Assembly: GCA_001464615.1 (NCBI GenBank)
Contig: LNFI01000006.1
Coordinates: 62,001-126,000 of the forward strand
Direction: 5' to 3'
DNA length: 64,000 nucleotides
Origin: Sphingomonadales bacterium Ga0077557
GTDB taxonomy: Bacteria; Pseudomonadota; Alphaproteobacteria; Sphingomonadales; Sphingomonadaceae
Shown one piece after another: positions 26,464-35,634 of this stretch. The notes beneath the pieces were generated by a model that saw nothing but the letters and a program-made list of their open reading frames with translations, searched no databases and was not told the DNA's origin. The position numbers and the translations under genes are program-made. The stretch's first letter is position 1. The number at the start of each line of letters is the position of its first letter.

Positions 26464-27732
26464 ATGAGCGATGCCGTTGCCGCCGCCGATGCCTTGCCGA
26501 TTGATCCGGTACCGGTCGCCCCCGAACGCGATCTCTTTACCAAATTCGATCCGCTGATCGCTGAAAAACAGGCACTGCTCGATAACGGCGTCCGTGACCC
26601 CTTCGGGATCGTGATGGATGAGGTAAAATCGCCGACCGTTGCGATGATCAAGGGCAAGGAAACGATCCTGCTCGGCACCTATAATTATATGGGCATGACC
26701 TTCGATCCCGATGTCATCCAGGCCGGCAAGGATGCGCTGGATCAATTCGGATCGGGCACCAATGGCAGCCGTATGCTCAACGGCACGTTCCGCGACCATA
26801 TCGACGCCGAAGACGCGCTGAAGGAATTTTACGACGCGTCGTCAGCGATGGTGTTTTCAACGGGCTATCAGGCCAATCTCGGCATTATTTCGACGCTTGC
26901 CGCCAAGGGCGAGTATATCATCCTTGATGCTGACAGCCATGCGTCAATCTATGACGGCTGCGCGCTGGGCAATGCAGAGGTCGTCCGCTTCCGCCATAAT
27001 TCGGTCGAAGATCTCGACAAGCGCCTGGGTCGTCTGCCCAAGGAACCCGGCAAACTGGTGGTGCTGGAGGGCGTCTATTCGATGCTCGGCGACATCGCGC
27101 CCTTGAAGGAAATGGTCGCAGTCGCGCGCAAGCATGGCGCGATGGTGCTGGTCGACGAAGCGCACTCAATGGGCTTTTTCGGCGCGCACGGGCGCGGCGT
27201 GTATGAAGATCAGGGCCTTGATCTGGGCACTGATGTCGATTTCATCATCGGTACCTTCTCCAAATCGGTCGGCACCGTCGGCGGCTTTTGTGTGTCCAAC
27301 CATCCAAAGTTCGAAGCGATGCGGATGGTCTGCCGCCCGTACATCTTCACCGCCAGCCTGCCGCCCTCGGTGGTCGCCACGGCCGCAACTTCGATCCGCA
27401 AGCTGATGCACGCGCATAACAAGCGCCAGCATCTGTGGGAAAATGCCCGCACACTGCATAATGGCTTGACCGCAATGGGGTTCAAGCTGGGCACCGAAAC
27501 GCCGCAGTCAGCGATCATTGCGATCATCCTGGAGGATCAGGTGCAAGCGGTGATGATGTGGCAGGCGCTGCTCGAGAACGGGCTTTATGTGAACATGGCG
27601 CGGCCACCAGCGACGCCAGCGGGCACCTTCCTGCTGCGCTGCTCGCTGTGTGCGGAGCACACGGCAGAGCAGGTCACGCAGATATTGGGCCTGTTTGAAG
27701 CGGCGGGACGCGGCGTCGGCACGATCGCCTGA
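26464..27732 (+). CDS. spt: serine palmitoyltransferase
   Basis: A 422-residue PLP-dependent alpha-oxoamine synthase that condenses serine with a fatty acyl thioester to 3-ketosphinganine, the first step of sphingolipid synthesis. Its sequence is close to the characterised Sphingomonas paucimobilis enzyme: TYNYMGMTFDPDVI, FGSGTNGSRMLNGT, DADSHASIYDG (His159), VLVDEAHSMGFFG (Asp231, His234), FSKSVGTVGGF (Lys267 for PLP), and a C-terminal MARPPATPAGTFLLRCS. No membrane segment, in line with the soluble bacterial enzyme. It defines the sphingolipid operon and the sphingomonad identity of the window. Confidence 0.96.
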   Translation: MSDAVAAADALPIDPVPVAPERDLFTKFDPLIAEKQALLDNGVRDPFGIVMDEVKSPTVAMIKGKETILLGTYNYMGMTFDPDVIQAGKDALDQFGSGTNGSRMLNGTFRDHIDAEDALKEFYDASSAMVFSTGYQANLGIISTLAAKGEYIILDADSHASIYDGCALGNAEVVRFRHNSVEDLDKRLGRLPKEPGKLVVLEGVYSMLGDIAPLKEMVAVARKHGAMVLVDEAHSMGFFGAHGRGVYEDQGLDLGTDVDFIIGTFSKSVGTVGGFCVSNHPKFEAMRMVCRPYIFTASLPPSVVATAATSIRKLMHAHNKRQHLWENARTLHNGLTAMGFKLGTETPQSAIIAIILEDQVQAVMMWQALLENGLYVNMARPPATPAGTFLLRCSLCAEHTAEQVTQILGLFEAAGRGVGTIA

Positions 27733-27930
27733 AGGCCTGGCTATCGAGCGTCGCGCTGTCTGCCGGGCGGGTGCGCTATCGTACCAAGGTGATCATCGAA
27801 GCGGCTATGGCAAATCGTGTGCGCCATACATCGTCATGATTTGGCTGCTGACGGCGACGGAAATGCGCGATATAGCCGCGATGATCGGGATGGTCGTACC
27901 GTCCCCAATCGCGTTTAGGTCGCCCAGCTT

Positions 27931-29130
27931 TTGTTAACGTCACTCGATCGCTACATGGCTCGTCTAATCGCGGTGCCGCTGCTCGCCAATCTCGTCATCG
28001 CGCTGATGTTGCTGGTGATCGATCGGATGCGCACGCTGTTCGCTTTTGTCGCGACAGAGGGCGGGCCGGTCAGCGTCGTCTGGGAAATGCTCGCCAATCT
28101 GGTCCCCGAATATCTCGGGCTTGGGATTCCAATCGGGCTGTTGCTCGGGGTGCTGCTCGCCTTTCGTCGGCTGGCGATCAGTTCGGAACTGGATGTGCTG
28201 CGCGCCGTGGGCATCAGCTATACCCGGCTGCTCAAGGTGCCCTATATGATCACCTTTGCCCTGGCGCTCCTGAACCTGGCTATTGTCGGCTATGTGCAGC
28301 CTTATGCGCGCTATGCCTATGAAGGGTTAAGCTTTGAATTGCGGACCGGCGCGCTCGGCGCGTCGATCAAGGTGGGCGAATTCACCAATTTTCCCAAGGG
28401 CGCAACCGTGCGGATCGAGCGCAGCGAAGATCAGGGCCGCAAGCTTTCCGGCATTTTCGTCCATGCCGACACCGCCAGGGGCGGCTGGACGGCGGTTACC
28501 GCAGCGAGCGGCCAGTTTTTGGCCACCGACAATCCTGACGAGATTATCTTCCGGCTGACCAACGGTACGCTGATCAATAATGAACCGGGCTTTTCCGCGC
28601 CACGGGTGCTGAGTTTCACGTCGCATGACTTGCCGATTCCGCTCCCCAAATCCGAAAGCTTCCGCACCCGTGGTGGTCGCAACGTGGAACTGACGCTGCC
28701 CGAACTCGCCCGGATCGGGCGCGATCCCGGCAGCCCGTTGATGCTGCGCGAAACGAGCCGTTCCGCTTTCCATTTCCGCCTGGTGGAAGTGGCGACGATG
28801 TTCCTGTTGCCGTTGCTTGCCCTGGCTTTAGGCGTGCCCCCCAAACGATCGTCATCGGCGCTGGGTGTATTTATCGCGATCGTGATGATCGTGACCTATC
28901 ACAAGGTGAACGAATATGCGGAATCGGTTGGTGGGCTGGGCCTGATCGATCCTTTCATTGCTCTTTGGGTGCCGTTTGTGGTGTTCGCCGCGCTGGTGTT
29001 CTGGATGTATTATCAGATCGCTTTTGTGCCTGGCGGCCAGCCGATCAGCGCGCTTGAACGCACCGCGTCATCGCTCGCCAAGGCAATCAGCCAGCGCATG
29101 CCCGGCATGCGCAAGCAGAAGGATGCCTGA
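27931..29130 (+). CDS. lptF: LPS-type export permease LptF
   Basis: A 399-residue inner-membrane protein of the YjgP/YjgQ family: three N-terminal membrane segments (LIAVPLLANLVIALMLLVID, LGLGIPIGLLLGVLLAF, MITFALALLNLAIVGYV), a periplasmic beta-jellyroll domain (about 120-270) and three C-terminal segments. LptF with LptG and LptB forms the ABC exporter that extracts lipopolysaccharide from the inner membrane. The start is TTG 27931, with AGG about ten bases upstream; a later ATG (27955) would cut into the first segment. The 198 bases before it show no gene. In a sphingolipid-based lineage the cargo may be glycosphingolipid. Confidence 0.93.
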   Translation: MLTSLDRYMARLIAVPLLANLVIALMLLVIDRMRTLFAFVATEGGPVSVVWEMLANLVPEYLGLGIPIGLLLGVLLAFRRLAISSELDVLRAVGISYTRLLKVPYMITFALALLNLAIVGYVQPYARYAYEGLSFELRTGALGASIKVGEFTNFPKGATVRIERSEDQGRKLSGIFVHADTARGGWTAVTAASGQFLATDNPDEIIFRLTNGTLINNEPGFSAPRVLSFTSHDLPIPLPKSESFRTRGGRNVELTLPELARIGRDPGSPLMLRETSRSAFHFRLVEVATMFLLPLLALALGVPPKRSSSALGVFIAIVMIVTYHKVNEYAESVGGLGLIDPFIALWVPFVVFAALVFWMYYQIAFVPGGQPISALERTASSLAKAISQRMPGMRKQKDA

Positions 29131-30224
29131 TGCAGGCGAAATTCTTCCCCTCGCGCACCGTGGCACTCTATATGGCGCGCCTGTTCGTCGTGCGCACCTT
29201 TGCGATCCTGGCCGCGCTGGTCATCGTGCTCCAAACGCTCGATTTGCTGAGTGAGAGCGGTCGGATTCTGGCCGTCCCCAGCAATGGCAATGCCGAAATT
29301 CTGCGCTATGTCGGCTTTCGGACACCGCAGATTATTGGCCTTTTTCTGCCGTTTTCCGTGCTGCTCAGCACGATCCTGACGCTCAGCATGCTCAACCAGA
29401 ACAGCGAAGTCATCGCGCTAAAGGCATCGGGGTTATCGGCGCATCAGGTGCTGGCGCCGCTGATCCTGACCGGCTTCATCATCGCCATCATTTCGTTTGC
29501 CTTTAACGATCGCGTCGTCTCGCGCGCGACCGCGACGCTCAATCGATGGCAAAAAGTGGAATATGCCGCCTTGCCCATCGATCGCGGTGACCGGACGAAT
29601 GTATGGGTGCGCGACGGCGACGACCTGATCAATGTCCGCTCGGCCCGAGGCAAGGGCAATGCCGTGACGCTTAGCGATGTGACGCTCTATGATCGTCAGG
29701 AGGGCAATTTGATCGGCGTCATCCGCGCGGCCAAGGGCGGTCGCATTGTCGGCGGCTGGCAAATCGATAACGCGATCCGCTTCGACGTCGCCACCGGCAC
29801 ATCGCGCAAGCTGGGCAACATTATCGTCGCGCGCGGAGTGCGACCGGATCAGTTCACCCTGACGACCGTCGATCCCAATGGCCTGTCCTTCGGCGCGCTG
29901 TGGAACGCGATCAACGATCTGCGCGATGCCGGCAGGCCGACCAAGGCGCTGGAGGGATCGCTCTGGCACAAGATTTCCGGGCCGCTGTCGGCCGTGCTGA
30001 TGCCATTGCTGGGGGCCGTGGCGGCCTTTGGCATTGCACGATCGGGGAAGCTGTTCATTCGCGCCGTGATCGCCATGGCGCTGGGCTTTGCCTATTTCGT
30101 GTCGGAAAACTTCGCGATCACGATGGGCGACCTTGGTGCCTATCCGCCGCTATTGGCGGCCTGGGCGCCCTTTATCTTGTTCCTGCTGATCGGCGAACTG
30201 GTTCTGGTCCGGTCCGAGGAATAG
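29130..30224 (+). CDS. lptG: LPS-type export permease LptG
   Basis: A 364-residue partner of LptF with the same 3 + jellyroll + 3 arrangement. Membrane segments are around 16-37, 60-82, 98-120 and in the last 95 residues (SAVLMPLLGAVAAFGIAR, AVIAMALGFAYFVSENFA, LLAAWAPFILFLLIGELVL). FLPFSVLLSTILTLSMLNQN is a conserved LptG block next to the coupling helix. Its ATG overlaps the lptF stop by one base (TGATG). Together they make the permease of the Lpt complex at the inner membrane. Confidence 0.93.
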   Translation: MQAKFFPSRTVALYMARLFVVRTFAILAALVIVLQTLDLLSESGRILAVPSNGNAEILRYVGFRTPQIIGLFLPFSVLLSTILTLSMLNQNSEVIALKASGLSAHQVLAPLILTGFIIAIISFAFNDRVVSRATATLNRWQKVEYAALPIDRGDRTNVWVRDGDDLINVRSARGKGNAVTLSDVTLYDRQEGNLIGVIRAAKGGRIVGGWQIDNAIRFDVATGTSRKLGNIIVARGVRPDQFTLTTVDPNGLSFGALWNAINDLRDAGRPTKALEGSLWHKISGPLSAVLMPLLGAVAAFGIARSGKLFIRAVIAMALGFAYFVSENFAITMGDLGAYPPLLAAWAPFILFLLIGELVLVRSEE

Positions 30225-30227
30225 GGC

Positions 30228-31349
30228 TCAGGCAGCCGGGCGGGCGCGCATCGTGCTGATGACGATCTTGCGGACCAGCCCCGGCAAGCCAGGATAATTG
30301 GCGCGGTGATATGGCGAATTGGCATCCAGCGCACCCGCTAGGCGGCGATGCGCCTCGCCAAGCGCGTGATAGGGCAGGCTAGGCAGCAAATGGTGGAGAG
30401 CGTGATAGCGCAGACCAACTGGTGCCCATAAAGCTGGCAGCAACGCTGGCGGCGGCACGTTCACGCTGTCGAGATACTGCGCCGTTACCGTCATCGCTTC
30501 CCCTTCATTTTCCCAAAGATGCGCGACCAGCGTGCGCACCTGGTTGAGAACGGCAACGCCTGAGGCGATCGCCATGAAGATCAGAAACCCGCGCAAGGGC
30601 ACGATGCCTGCGGCAACGCTGCCCAGCAGGGCGATCGCAAACACGCTGCACCCGGCGGCCTGCCAGCGCCATTGGCGCAACAATGCGCCCTCTGGCGCGC
30701 GGCGTTCAAAAGCCGGGTTGATCGACAGGGCCGACAGTCGCCCAATCACAATTGTGCGGATCTTCGGCGAGATCGCGGCAAGCGGGCTCAGCACGGCAAA
30801 GCGGAACAGCAGCGCCACCGGTGCCACCAACGAAGCCATGATGAACAATGGCAAAGACCATGGCTTCATCAACGCAAGCGGCAGATATTCGGGATCTTCA
30901 GCAGTGCCATAGCGCGTGCGAGCATGGTGAAGCGTGTGCACCCCTTCATAAGTGAAGGACGGCACCATCAGCGGCAAGCCAATCAGCAGATTCCAGCCAA
31001 AGCGGAACCAGGGCACGGCACTGTGCTTGATATGTGTCAGTTCATGGATGAAGCTGCCGGCGCGGTACAAGGCCAGCACTGCGACGACACCCGCCAACAC
31101 TGCCCAGCCGGGCGACGCGAGCAGGATGGCGGCGGCCAGCGCCGCATAGCCAATGCCCGCGGACAGCAGCAAATCGGTCCAATAAATGATCGGCTTGGGC
31201 GGATTCAGATCGCGCGTTAGCTCAACAGCGGCGCGTAGCATCGCCATATCATCGGCGATCCGGTCGCGCGGCGCGGCGGCTACGCGCGAGGTGGTCAGGT
31301 CAGCGTCGCGCTGGTCAAGGGAAATGGTGGAGGTCATGATGTCGGCCAT
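30228..31349 (-). CDS. fatty-acid desaturase family protein
   Basis: A 373-residue membrane di-iron enzyme with the three histidine boxes of acyl desaturases/hydroxylases: HELTHI (about 104), HTLHHA (about 137) and HALHHLLPSLPYHALGEAH (about 322), with two hydrophobic pairs between them. It would desaturate or hydroxylate an acyl chain or long-chain base at the inner membrane. It lies convergent with lptG (3 bases apart) and divergent from the candidate ceramide synthase, so action on sphingolipid chains is a reasonable guess. A second start at 31337 is possible. Confidence 0.85.
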   Translation of the reverse strand: MADIMTSTISLDQRDADLTTSRVAAAPRDRIADDMAMLRAAVELTRDLNPPKPIIYWTDLLLSAGIGYAALAAAILLASPGWAVLAGVVAVLALYRAGSFIHELTHIKHSAVPWFRFGWNLLIGLPLMVPSFTYEGVHTLHHARTRYGTAEDPEYLPLALMKPWSLPLFIMASLVAPVALLFRFAVLSPLAAISPKIRTIVIGRLSALSINPAFERRAPEGALLRQWRWQAAGCSVFAIALLGSVAAGIVPLRGFLIFMAIASGVAVLNQVRTLVAHLWENEGEAMTVTAQYLDSVNVPPPALLPALWAPVGLRYHALHHLLPSLPYHALGEAHRRLAGALDANSPYHRANYPGLPGLVRKIVISTMRARPAA

Positions 31350-31462
31350 TGCCCAAAGATAGTGGCAGCATGGTGGCGAAACCAGAGGGGGCGCGCGGCA
31401 TCGCTTGACACTGGCGCGCGAACAACGGACTGCACGCGCTTCGTCGCAAGAGAGGCCCTATC

Positions 31463-32620
31463 GTGGCAAGCCAACCCCTCGCCGTCCGCCCTGTCAGCAC
31501 CCCGGCCGATCGCAAGGCGTTTATCAACGTCGCCTATCTGCTCAACCGTGATGACCCGAACTGGGTGGCCCCGCTCCGCAGCGAAGTTGCCGGCACAATC
31601 GATCCTAAGAAAAATGCCTGGTTCAGCCATGCCCATGGCCAGTTGTTCATCGCCACGCGCGGCGGCGAACCGGTCGGCAGGATCTCAGCGCATGTCGATA
31701 CGCTGGCGCTGGAAATGCCAGCCGAAAAGGGTTTCGGCCCCGGCACGGGTTTTTGGGGGATGTTCGACGCGGCCGATGCCAATACCGCCAAGGCGCTGAT
31801 CAACACCGCTGAGGATTGGCTACGCAACCAAGGCATGACCCGCGCGATCGGCCCAGTCAGCCTGTCGATCTGGGAAGAACCCGGCCTGCTAATCAAAGGC
31901 CATGATCATCCGCCGACCGTGATGATGGGCCATCACCCGGCCAAATATCAGGGCTGGATCGAAGCAGCAGGCTATCTGCCCATCAAACAGCTGATGACCT
32001 ATGAACTTGATATTTCTGTTGAATTTCCACCCATCGTCAACCGGATCATCGCATCGGGTGAAAAGAATCCGCGCATCCGCATCCGCCCCGTCGATAAGAA
32101 GAACTTTGAGGCAGAGGCTGAATTGATCCTCGCCATCCTCAACGATGCCTGGTCGGACAATTGGGGCTTTATTCCGCTGACGCAGCCGGAAATCGCCGAT
32201 GTCGGCAAGAAGCTAAAGCCAATCGTCTTCGAAGATCTCATCCAGATCGCCGAACTGGACGGCGAACCGGTTGCCTTCATGATCACCCTTCCCGATTTGA
32301 ACGAGGCGATCGCCCCGCTCAACGGATCGCTTTTCCCCTTTGGCTGGGCCAAGCTGTTGTTGTGGCTGCGCAAGCCACAGGTGCGCACGATGCGCGTCCC
32401 GCTAATGGGGGTCGTCAAGCGGCTGCAATCGTCGCGCATGGCGAGCCAGCTGGCCTTTATGATGATCGAATATATCCGCCGCGCGTCGGTGAAGAATTAC
32501 GGGGCAAGCCGTGGCGAGATCGGCTGGATCCTTGATGACAATCAGGGCATGCGATCGATCGCCGAAACGATCAACAGCCATGTCAACCGCATCTACCAAC
32601 TCTACGCCCGGCGGCTTTAG
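31463..32620 (+). CDS. GNAT-fold protein, candidate bacterial ceramide synthase
   Basis: A 385-residue protein of a family long misnamed dATP pyrophosphohydrolase and now known, from Caulobacter, to include the bacterial ceramide N-acyltransferase bCerS. It has a GNAT-like first half (LFIATRGGEPVGRISAHVD, DWLRNQGMTRAIGPVSLS) and a second half with LILAILNDAWSDNWGFIPLT and EPVAFMITLPDLNEAI, two GNAT-type beta bulges. It would N-acylate the long-chain base. GTG start 31463 with AGAGG upstream. Location 3.7 kb after spt in a sphingolipid/Lpt block supports the call; specificity is inferred. Confidence 0.8.
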   Translation: MASQPLAVRPVSTPADRKAFINVAYLLNRDDPNWVAPLRSEVAGTIDPKKNAWFSHAHGQLFIATRGGEPVGRISAHVDTLALEMPAEKGFGPGTGFWGMFDAADANTAKALINTAEDWLRNQGMTRAIGPVSLSIWEEPGLLIKGHDHPPTVMMGHHPAKYQGWIEAAGYLPIKQLMTYELDISVEFPPIVNRIIASGEKNPRIRIRPVDKKNFEAEAELILAILNDAWSDNWGFIPLTQPEIADVGKKLKPIVFEDLIQIAELDGEPVAFMITLPDLNEAIAPLNGSLFPFGWAKLLLWLRKPQVRTMRVPLMGVVKRLQSSRMASQLAFMMIEYIRRASVKNYGASRGEIGWILDDNQGMRSIAETINSHVNRIYQLYARRL

Positions 32621-32677
32621 GCAAAACGGCATGACCGGGCGACGGCATGGCCATCGCCCGGCGACCTGATCAAGCAA

Positions 32678-32977
32678 TCAATCCTTGCTGGGATGATCGA
32701 CATCCACGCCCATCTCGGCCCATTCTGCGCGCGTCCGGCAGAACCGGCGGGGGATGCGCGACCCGGTAATTTCAGTGGAGGCACAATAACGACGCGTGTT
32801 GGCAGCTGGATTAGCTGCAGGCGGCGTCGGTGCCGGTGCGGGATCAGCGAGTGACGGTTGGGCAGGATCGGGCTGAGGGCCTGCCGCCATTGCCGGCGAT
32901 GCGGCCAATGCGGCAGCAAGCAAGCCACCAGCCAATACGGGACCAAAAGCTTTCGAGAGCGAAGAACGAACGAGCAT
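32678..32977 (-). CDS. small exported hypothetical protein
   Basis: A 99-residue protein. The signal peptide runs MLVRSSLSKAFGPVLAGGLL to SPAMAA. A proline/alanine linker (about 32-60) is followed by a short conserved C-terminal box YCASTEITGSRIPRRFCRTR then AEWAEMGVDV, with two cysteines that could pair. Proteins with this 'C..T..TGSR..R..C.....W' box are common, uncharacterised exported proteins in sphingomonads. ATG 32977 has GGAGG five bases upstream. Convergent with the ceramide-synthase candidate; a weak hairpin (32635-32661) lies between. Function unknown. Confidence 0.75.
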   Translation of the reverse strand: MLVRSSLSKAFGPVLAGGLLAAALAASPAMAAGPQPDPAQPSLADPAPAPTPPAANPAANTRRYCASTEITGSRIPRRFCRTRAEWAEMGVDVDHPSKD

Positions 32978-33228
32978 AAAAACCTCCAGGGAACCAACAC
33001 GGCGTTCATCTGCGCCGCCCCCAAGCCTTAGCATCGTTCGTGCCAACATTAATAATTGTTTAATATCAGTTAGTTAATATATTGCGTATTATCGTATTAC
33101 ATCACTAGATCACTGAAGAATGGTGAATAATACCAGATGTTGGCAAAGATCGACATTTAGCCCGCCTGGCCAGCGCCTCAGCCCGGCCGATCACGCCACA
33201 CCAGGATGCGCACCGCCGCGCGCCCTCC

Positions 33229-34005
33229 TCAGTTCGGCTGCAGCGTGACCCAGGTCGGCGCGTGATCGCTGGCCTTTTCGCGGCCACGATAGGCCTTGTC
33301 GACCCCGGCATCGATCAGCCAGTCAGCCGCTTGCGGACTGAGCAACAAATGATCGATCCTAAAGCCCGCATCGCGCTGCCAGGCACCGGCCTGGTAGTCC
33401 CAAAAAGTCCACACGCCACCCCGTGGATGGCGGGTGCGTAACGCGTCTGTCCAGCCCTGGGCGACCAGCGCGCGAAACCCGGCGCGGCTTTCCGGCTGCA
33501 TCAGCGCATCGCTTGCCATGGCGGGCACCGAATAGGTGTCATCGTCATTAGGGATGACATTATAGTCCCCCGCCAGCACAACCGGCCGCTCCGCCGCCAG
33601 CAAGGCCAGCGCACGCGCACGCAGTCGATCGATCCAGCGCAGCTTGTAATCGAATTTGGGGCCCGGCTGGGGATTGCCATTGGGCAAGTAGATCGACGCG
33701 ACGATCAGGCCCGCGACATCAACCTCAAGATAGCGGCTGTGATCATCCTCTGTTTCGCCCGCCAGCCCGCGCTGCCGTTCGACTGGATCGACGCCCTTGG
33801 CAAGCACGGCCACGCCATTAAAAGCCTTTTGCCCATGCCAGACGGCCCCATAGCCGGCCGCCCGGATATCCGCTTCCGGAAAGGTCTCGTCGCTCGACTT
33901 GAGTTCTTGCAGGCAAACGATATCGGGCGCCTGTTCGGTCAGATACTCGATCAGCCGTGGCAGCCGCGCCTTGATGCCATTGACGTTATAAGTGACGATT
34001 TTCAT
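33229..34005 (-). CDS. xth: exodeoxyribonuclease III
   Basis: A 258-residue AP endonuclease/exonuclease of the EEP superfamily. Catalytic blocks: TYNVNGIKARLPRL, CLQELKSSDETFP (metal Glu), VLAGDYNVIPNDDD (Asp, Asn) and the final EKASDHAPTWVTL (Asp-His). It repairs abasic sites and 3' blocked ends. Length and both ends are normal. The 251 bases before 33229 hold only an AT-rich stretch around 33040-33120 in which I see no gene. Confidence 0.95.
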   Translation of the reverse strand: MKIVTYNVNGIKARLPRLIEYLTEQAPDIVCLQELKSSDETFPEADIRAAGYGAVWHGQKAFNGVAVLAKGVDPVERQRGLAGETEDDHSRYLEVDVAGLIVASIYLPNGNPQPGPKFDYKLRWIDRLRARALALLAAERPVVLAGDYNVIPNDDDTYSVPAMASDALMQPESRAGFRALVAQGWTDALRTRHPRGGVWTFWDYQAGAWQRDAGFRIDHLLLSPQAADWLIDAGVDKAYRGREKASDHAPTWVTLQPN

Positions 34006-34027
34006 CAGATCGGCTGATCAGCGGCGA

Positions 34028-34375
34028 TCAGATCGCGAAGCTGGAACCGCAGCCACATCCTGATGCGGCCTGGGGGTTTTCCACGCGAAACGCCGTGCCG
34101 CCCAGCGTCTCGACAAAATCAACCGAACAGCCGCGGACCAGATCAAGGCTGACCGAATCGACAACGAGCTTAACGCCATCGCGTTCAGCAACGCTGTCAT
34201 CGCCCTCAACGCCGTCCGCCAGGCCAAATTTATACTGGAAGCCCGAACAGCCACCGCCATCGACGGACAGCCGCAAAATCGCCGGCTTGCCCTGTTTGGC
34301 CGCAATTGCCGCCACGCGCGCGGCGGCCGAATCGGTGATGGTTACGGCTGAAGCGCCGCTCTGCTGGTCAGTCAT
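34028..34375 (-). CDS. erpA: iron-sulfur cluster insertion protein (HesB/ErpA type)
   Basis: A 115-residue A-type carrier for Fe-S clusters. The three ligand cysteines are in DGGGCSGFQYKFG and the C-terminal GCGCGSSFAI; DSVSLDLVRGCSVDFVE is the usual central strand. ATG 34375 is preferred because AGGA lies five to six bases upstream; an ATG two codons earlier would sit on top of the ribosome site. ErpA rather than IscA is favoured by the isolated location, but the sequence alone does not settle it. Confidence 0.9.
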   Translation of the reverse strand: MTDQQSGASAVTITDSAAARVAAIAAKQGKPAILRLSVDGGGCSGFQYKFGLADGVEGDDSVAERDGVKLVVDSVSLDLVRGCSVDFVETLGGTAFRVENPQAASGCGCGSSFAI

Positions 34376-34446
34376 CGTCATCCTACGCAGATAAGCGCTT
34401 GGCGGCACCACGGCAACCGGCCAGCGACGCCTTTGTAAGCAACGGC

Positions 34447-35634
34447 TTATTCAGCGACTTTTGGTCCACCAATGGCAGGCTTTGCCGTCAACGCTCGATC
34501 CTGTACCGACCGCAGGAAATCGGCTGACTGCATGAACGGCATCGGATTCACCGCCTGGCCATCGATCCGCACTTCATAATGAAGATGGCTGCCCGTCGAG
34601 CGACCCGTTGACCCCATCAGCGCGATCAACTGGCCACGCACCACGCGCGTGTTCGGCAGGACCAACAGCTTCGACAAATGGCCATAGCGTGTGGCGATGC
34701 CGCGACCATGATCGACTTCGACCATATTGCCATACCCACCGGAACGCTCCGAACGCGAAACAATGCCGTCAGCGGTCGCATAAACCGGCGTGCCAACCGC
34801 GCCTGGAATATCTACCCCGGCATGCATCGCCGCCACACCCCGGAAGGGATCGCTGCGTACGCCATAATTGCTGGTGAAGCTAACGCGCGTGACCGGTTGC
34901 GCCGATGGGATCGCGATCACGCCGCGCTCAAGCGAATCAAGCTTCTTCCACGTCATGAACAGCGACCGGAACTGCTTATCCGCTTCGACATCGGCGACTT
35001 CGGCGCCTGCTTCAACAGGCTCAAACGGACCGCCCATTGATACATTGCGCTGCAGGAACCGTTCGGGCGCAATACCCAGCCGGCGGACCTGGTTGGCGGC
35101 AAGGTTGTAGCGCGCCTCGGCCAACGCACGGGCCTTTACAGCCATCGCCAGTTGCCGCTCCTCAACCCGCTTGAACGGGGCGATAACATCGGCAGCGACG
35201 GCTGCTGTCTTGGCATCAATCGTCGGCGTGGTGAGCGCCAGCTTGGTGCCCTTTTTGCCTTCCAACACGGCGACGATCAGCGCCTGGCGCTGCTCAACAC
35301 GGGCGGCATGAACTTCGGCGGCATATTTCACGGCGGCCAGATTGGCCTGCATCTTGACCAGCTTGGTTTGCAGCTGAGCCATTTTCACTTCGGGTGATGC
35401 CGGTGTTTGAAGCACGCCGCTGATCTGCACTGCAGTGATCGCGGCATGGGCAACGCCATAAGCCGAAAAGCACAGGGTAACCCCCGCTACCCCTGCCAAT
35501 GCCGCCTGCGTATTCCCACCAATGCTGAACCGGCGCAGATCGCGTCCGTCGTGAAAAATGAAGTCACGCGTTTTAAATTGGCTCCGGACCTGCGCAATGC
35601 GGTCCGCAATCGAAATCGTCGTCTTCTTGACCAT
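34447..35634 (-). CDS. M23-family metallopeptidase (LytM domain), membrane-anchored
   Basis: A 395-residue protein with one membrane segment (about 44-68) after a cytoplasmic N-terminus, a periplasmic helical region (about 85-225, coiled-coil-like) and a LytM domain (about 255-375). Zinc ligands are in MHAGVDIPG and SHLHYEVRIDG, with the conserved SNYGVRSDPF and RYGHLSKL. Such proteins cut peptide cross-links of the wall or, if inactive, activate amidases; the HxxxD and HxH motifs are intact here, so activity is likely. No partner is adjacent. Confidence 0.92.
   Translation of the reverse strand: MVKKTTISIADRIAQVRSQFKTRDFIFHDGRDLRRFSIGGNTQAALAGVAGVTLCFSAYGVAHAAITAVQISGVLQTPASPEVKMAQLQTKLVKMQANLAAVKYAAEVHAARVEQRQALIVAVLEGKKGTKLALTTPTIDAKTAAVAADVIAPFKRVEERQLAMAVKARALAEARYNLAANQVRRLGIAPERFLQRNVSMGGPFEPVEAGAEVADVEADKQFRSLFMTWKKLDSLERGVIAIPSAQPVTRVSFTSNYGVRSDPFRGVAAMHAGVDIPGAVGTPVYATADGIVSRSERSGGYGNMVEVDHGRGIATRYGHLSKLLVLPNTRVVRGQLIALMGSTGRSTGSHLHYEVRIDGQAVNPMPFMQSADFLRSVQDRALTAKPAIGGPKVAE

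Noticed and set aside
32992..33008. GGAAC...CGTT near the small exported protein gene.
   Set aside because: Spacer of eight bases; not a promoter of this class.
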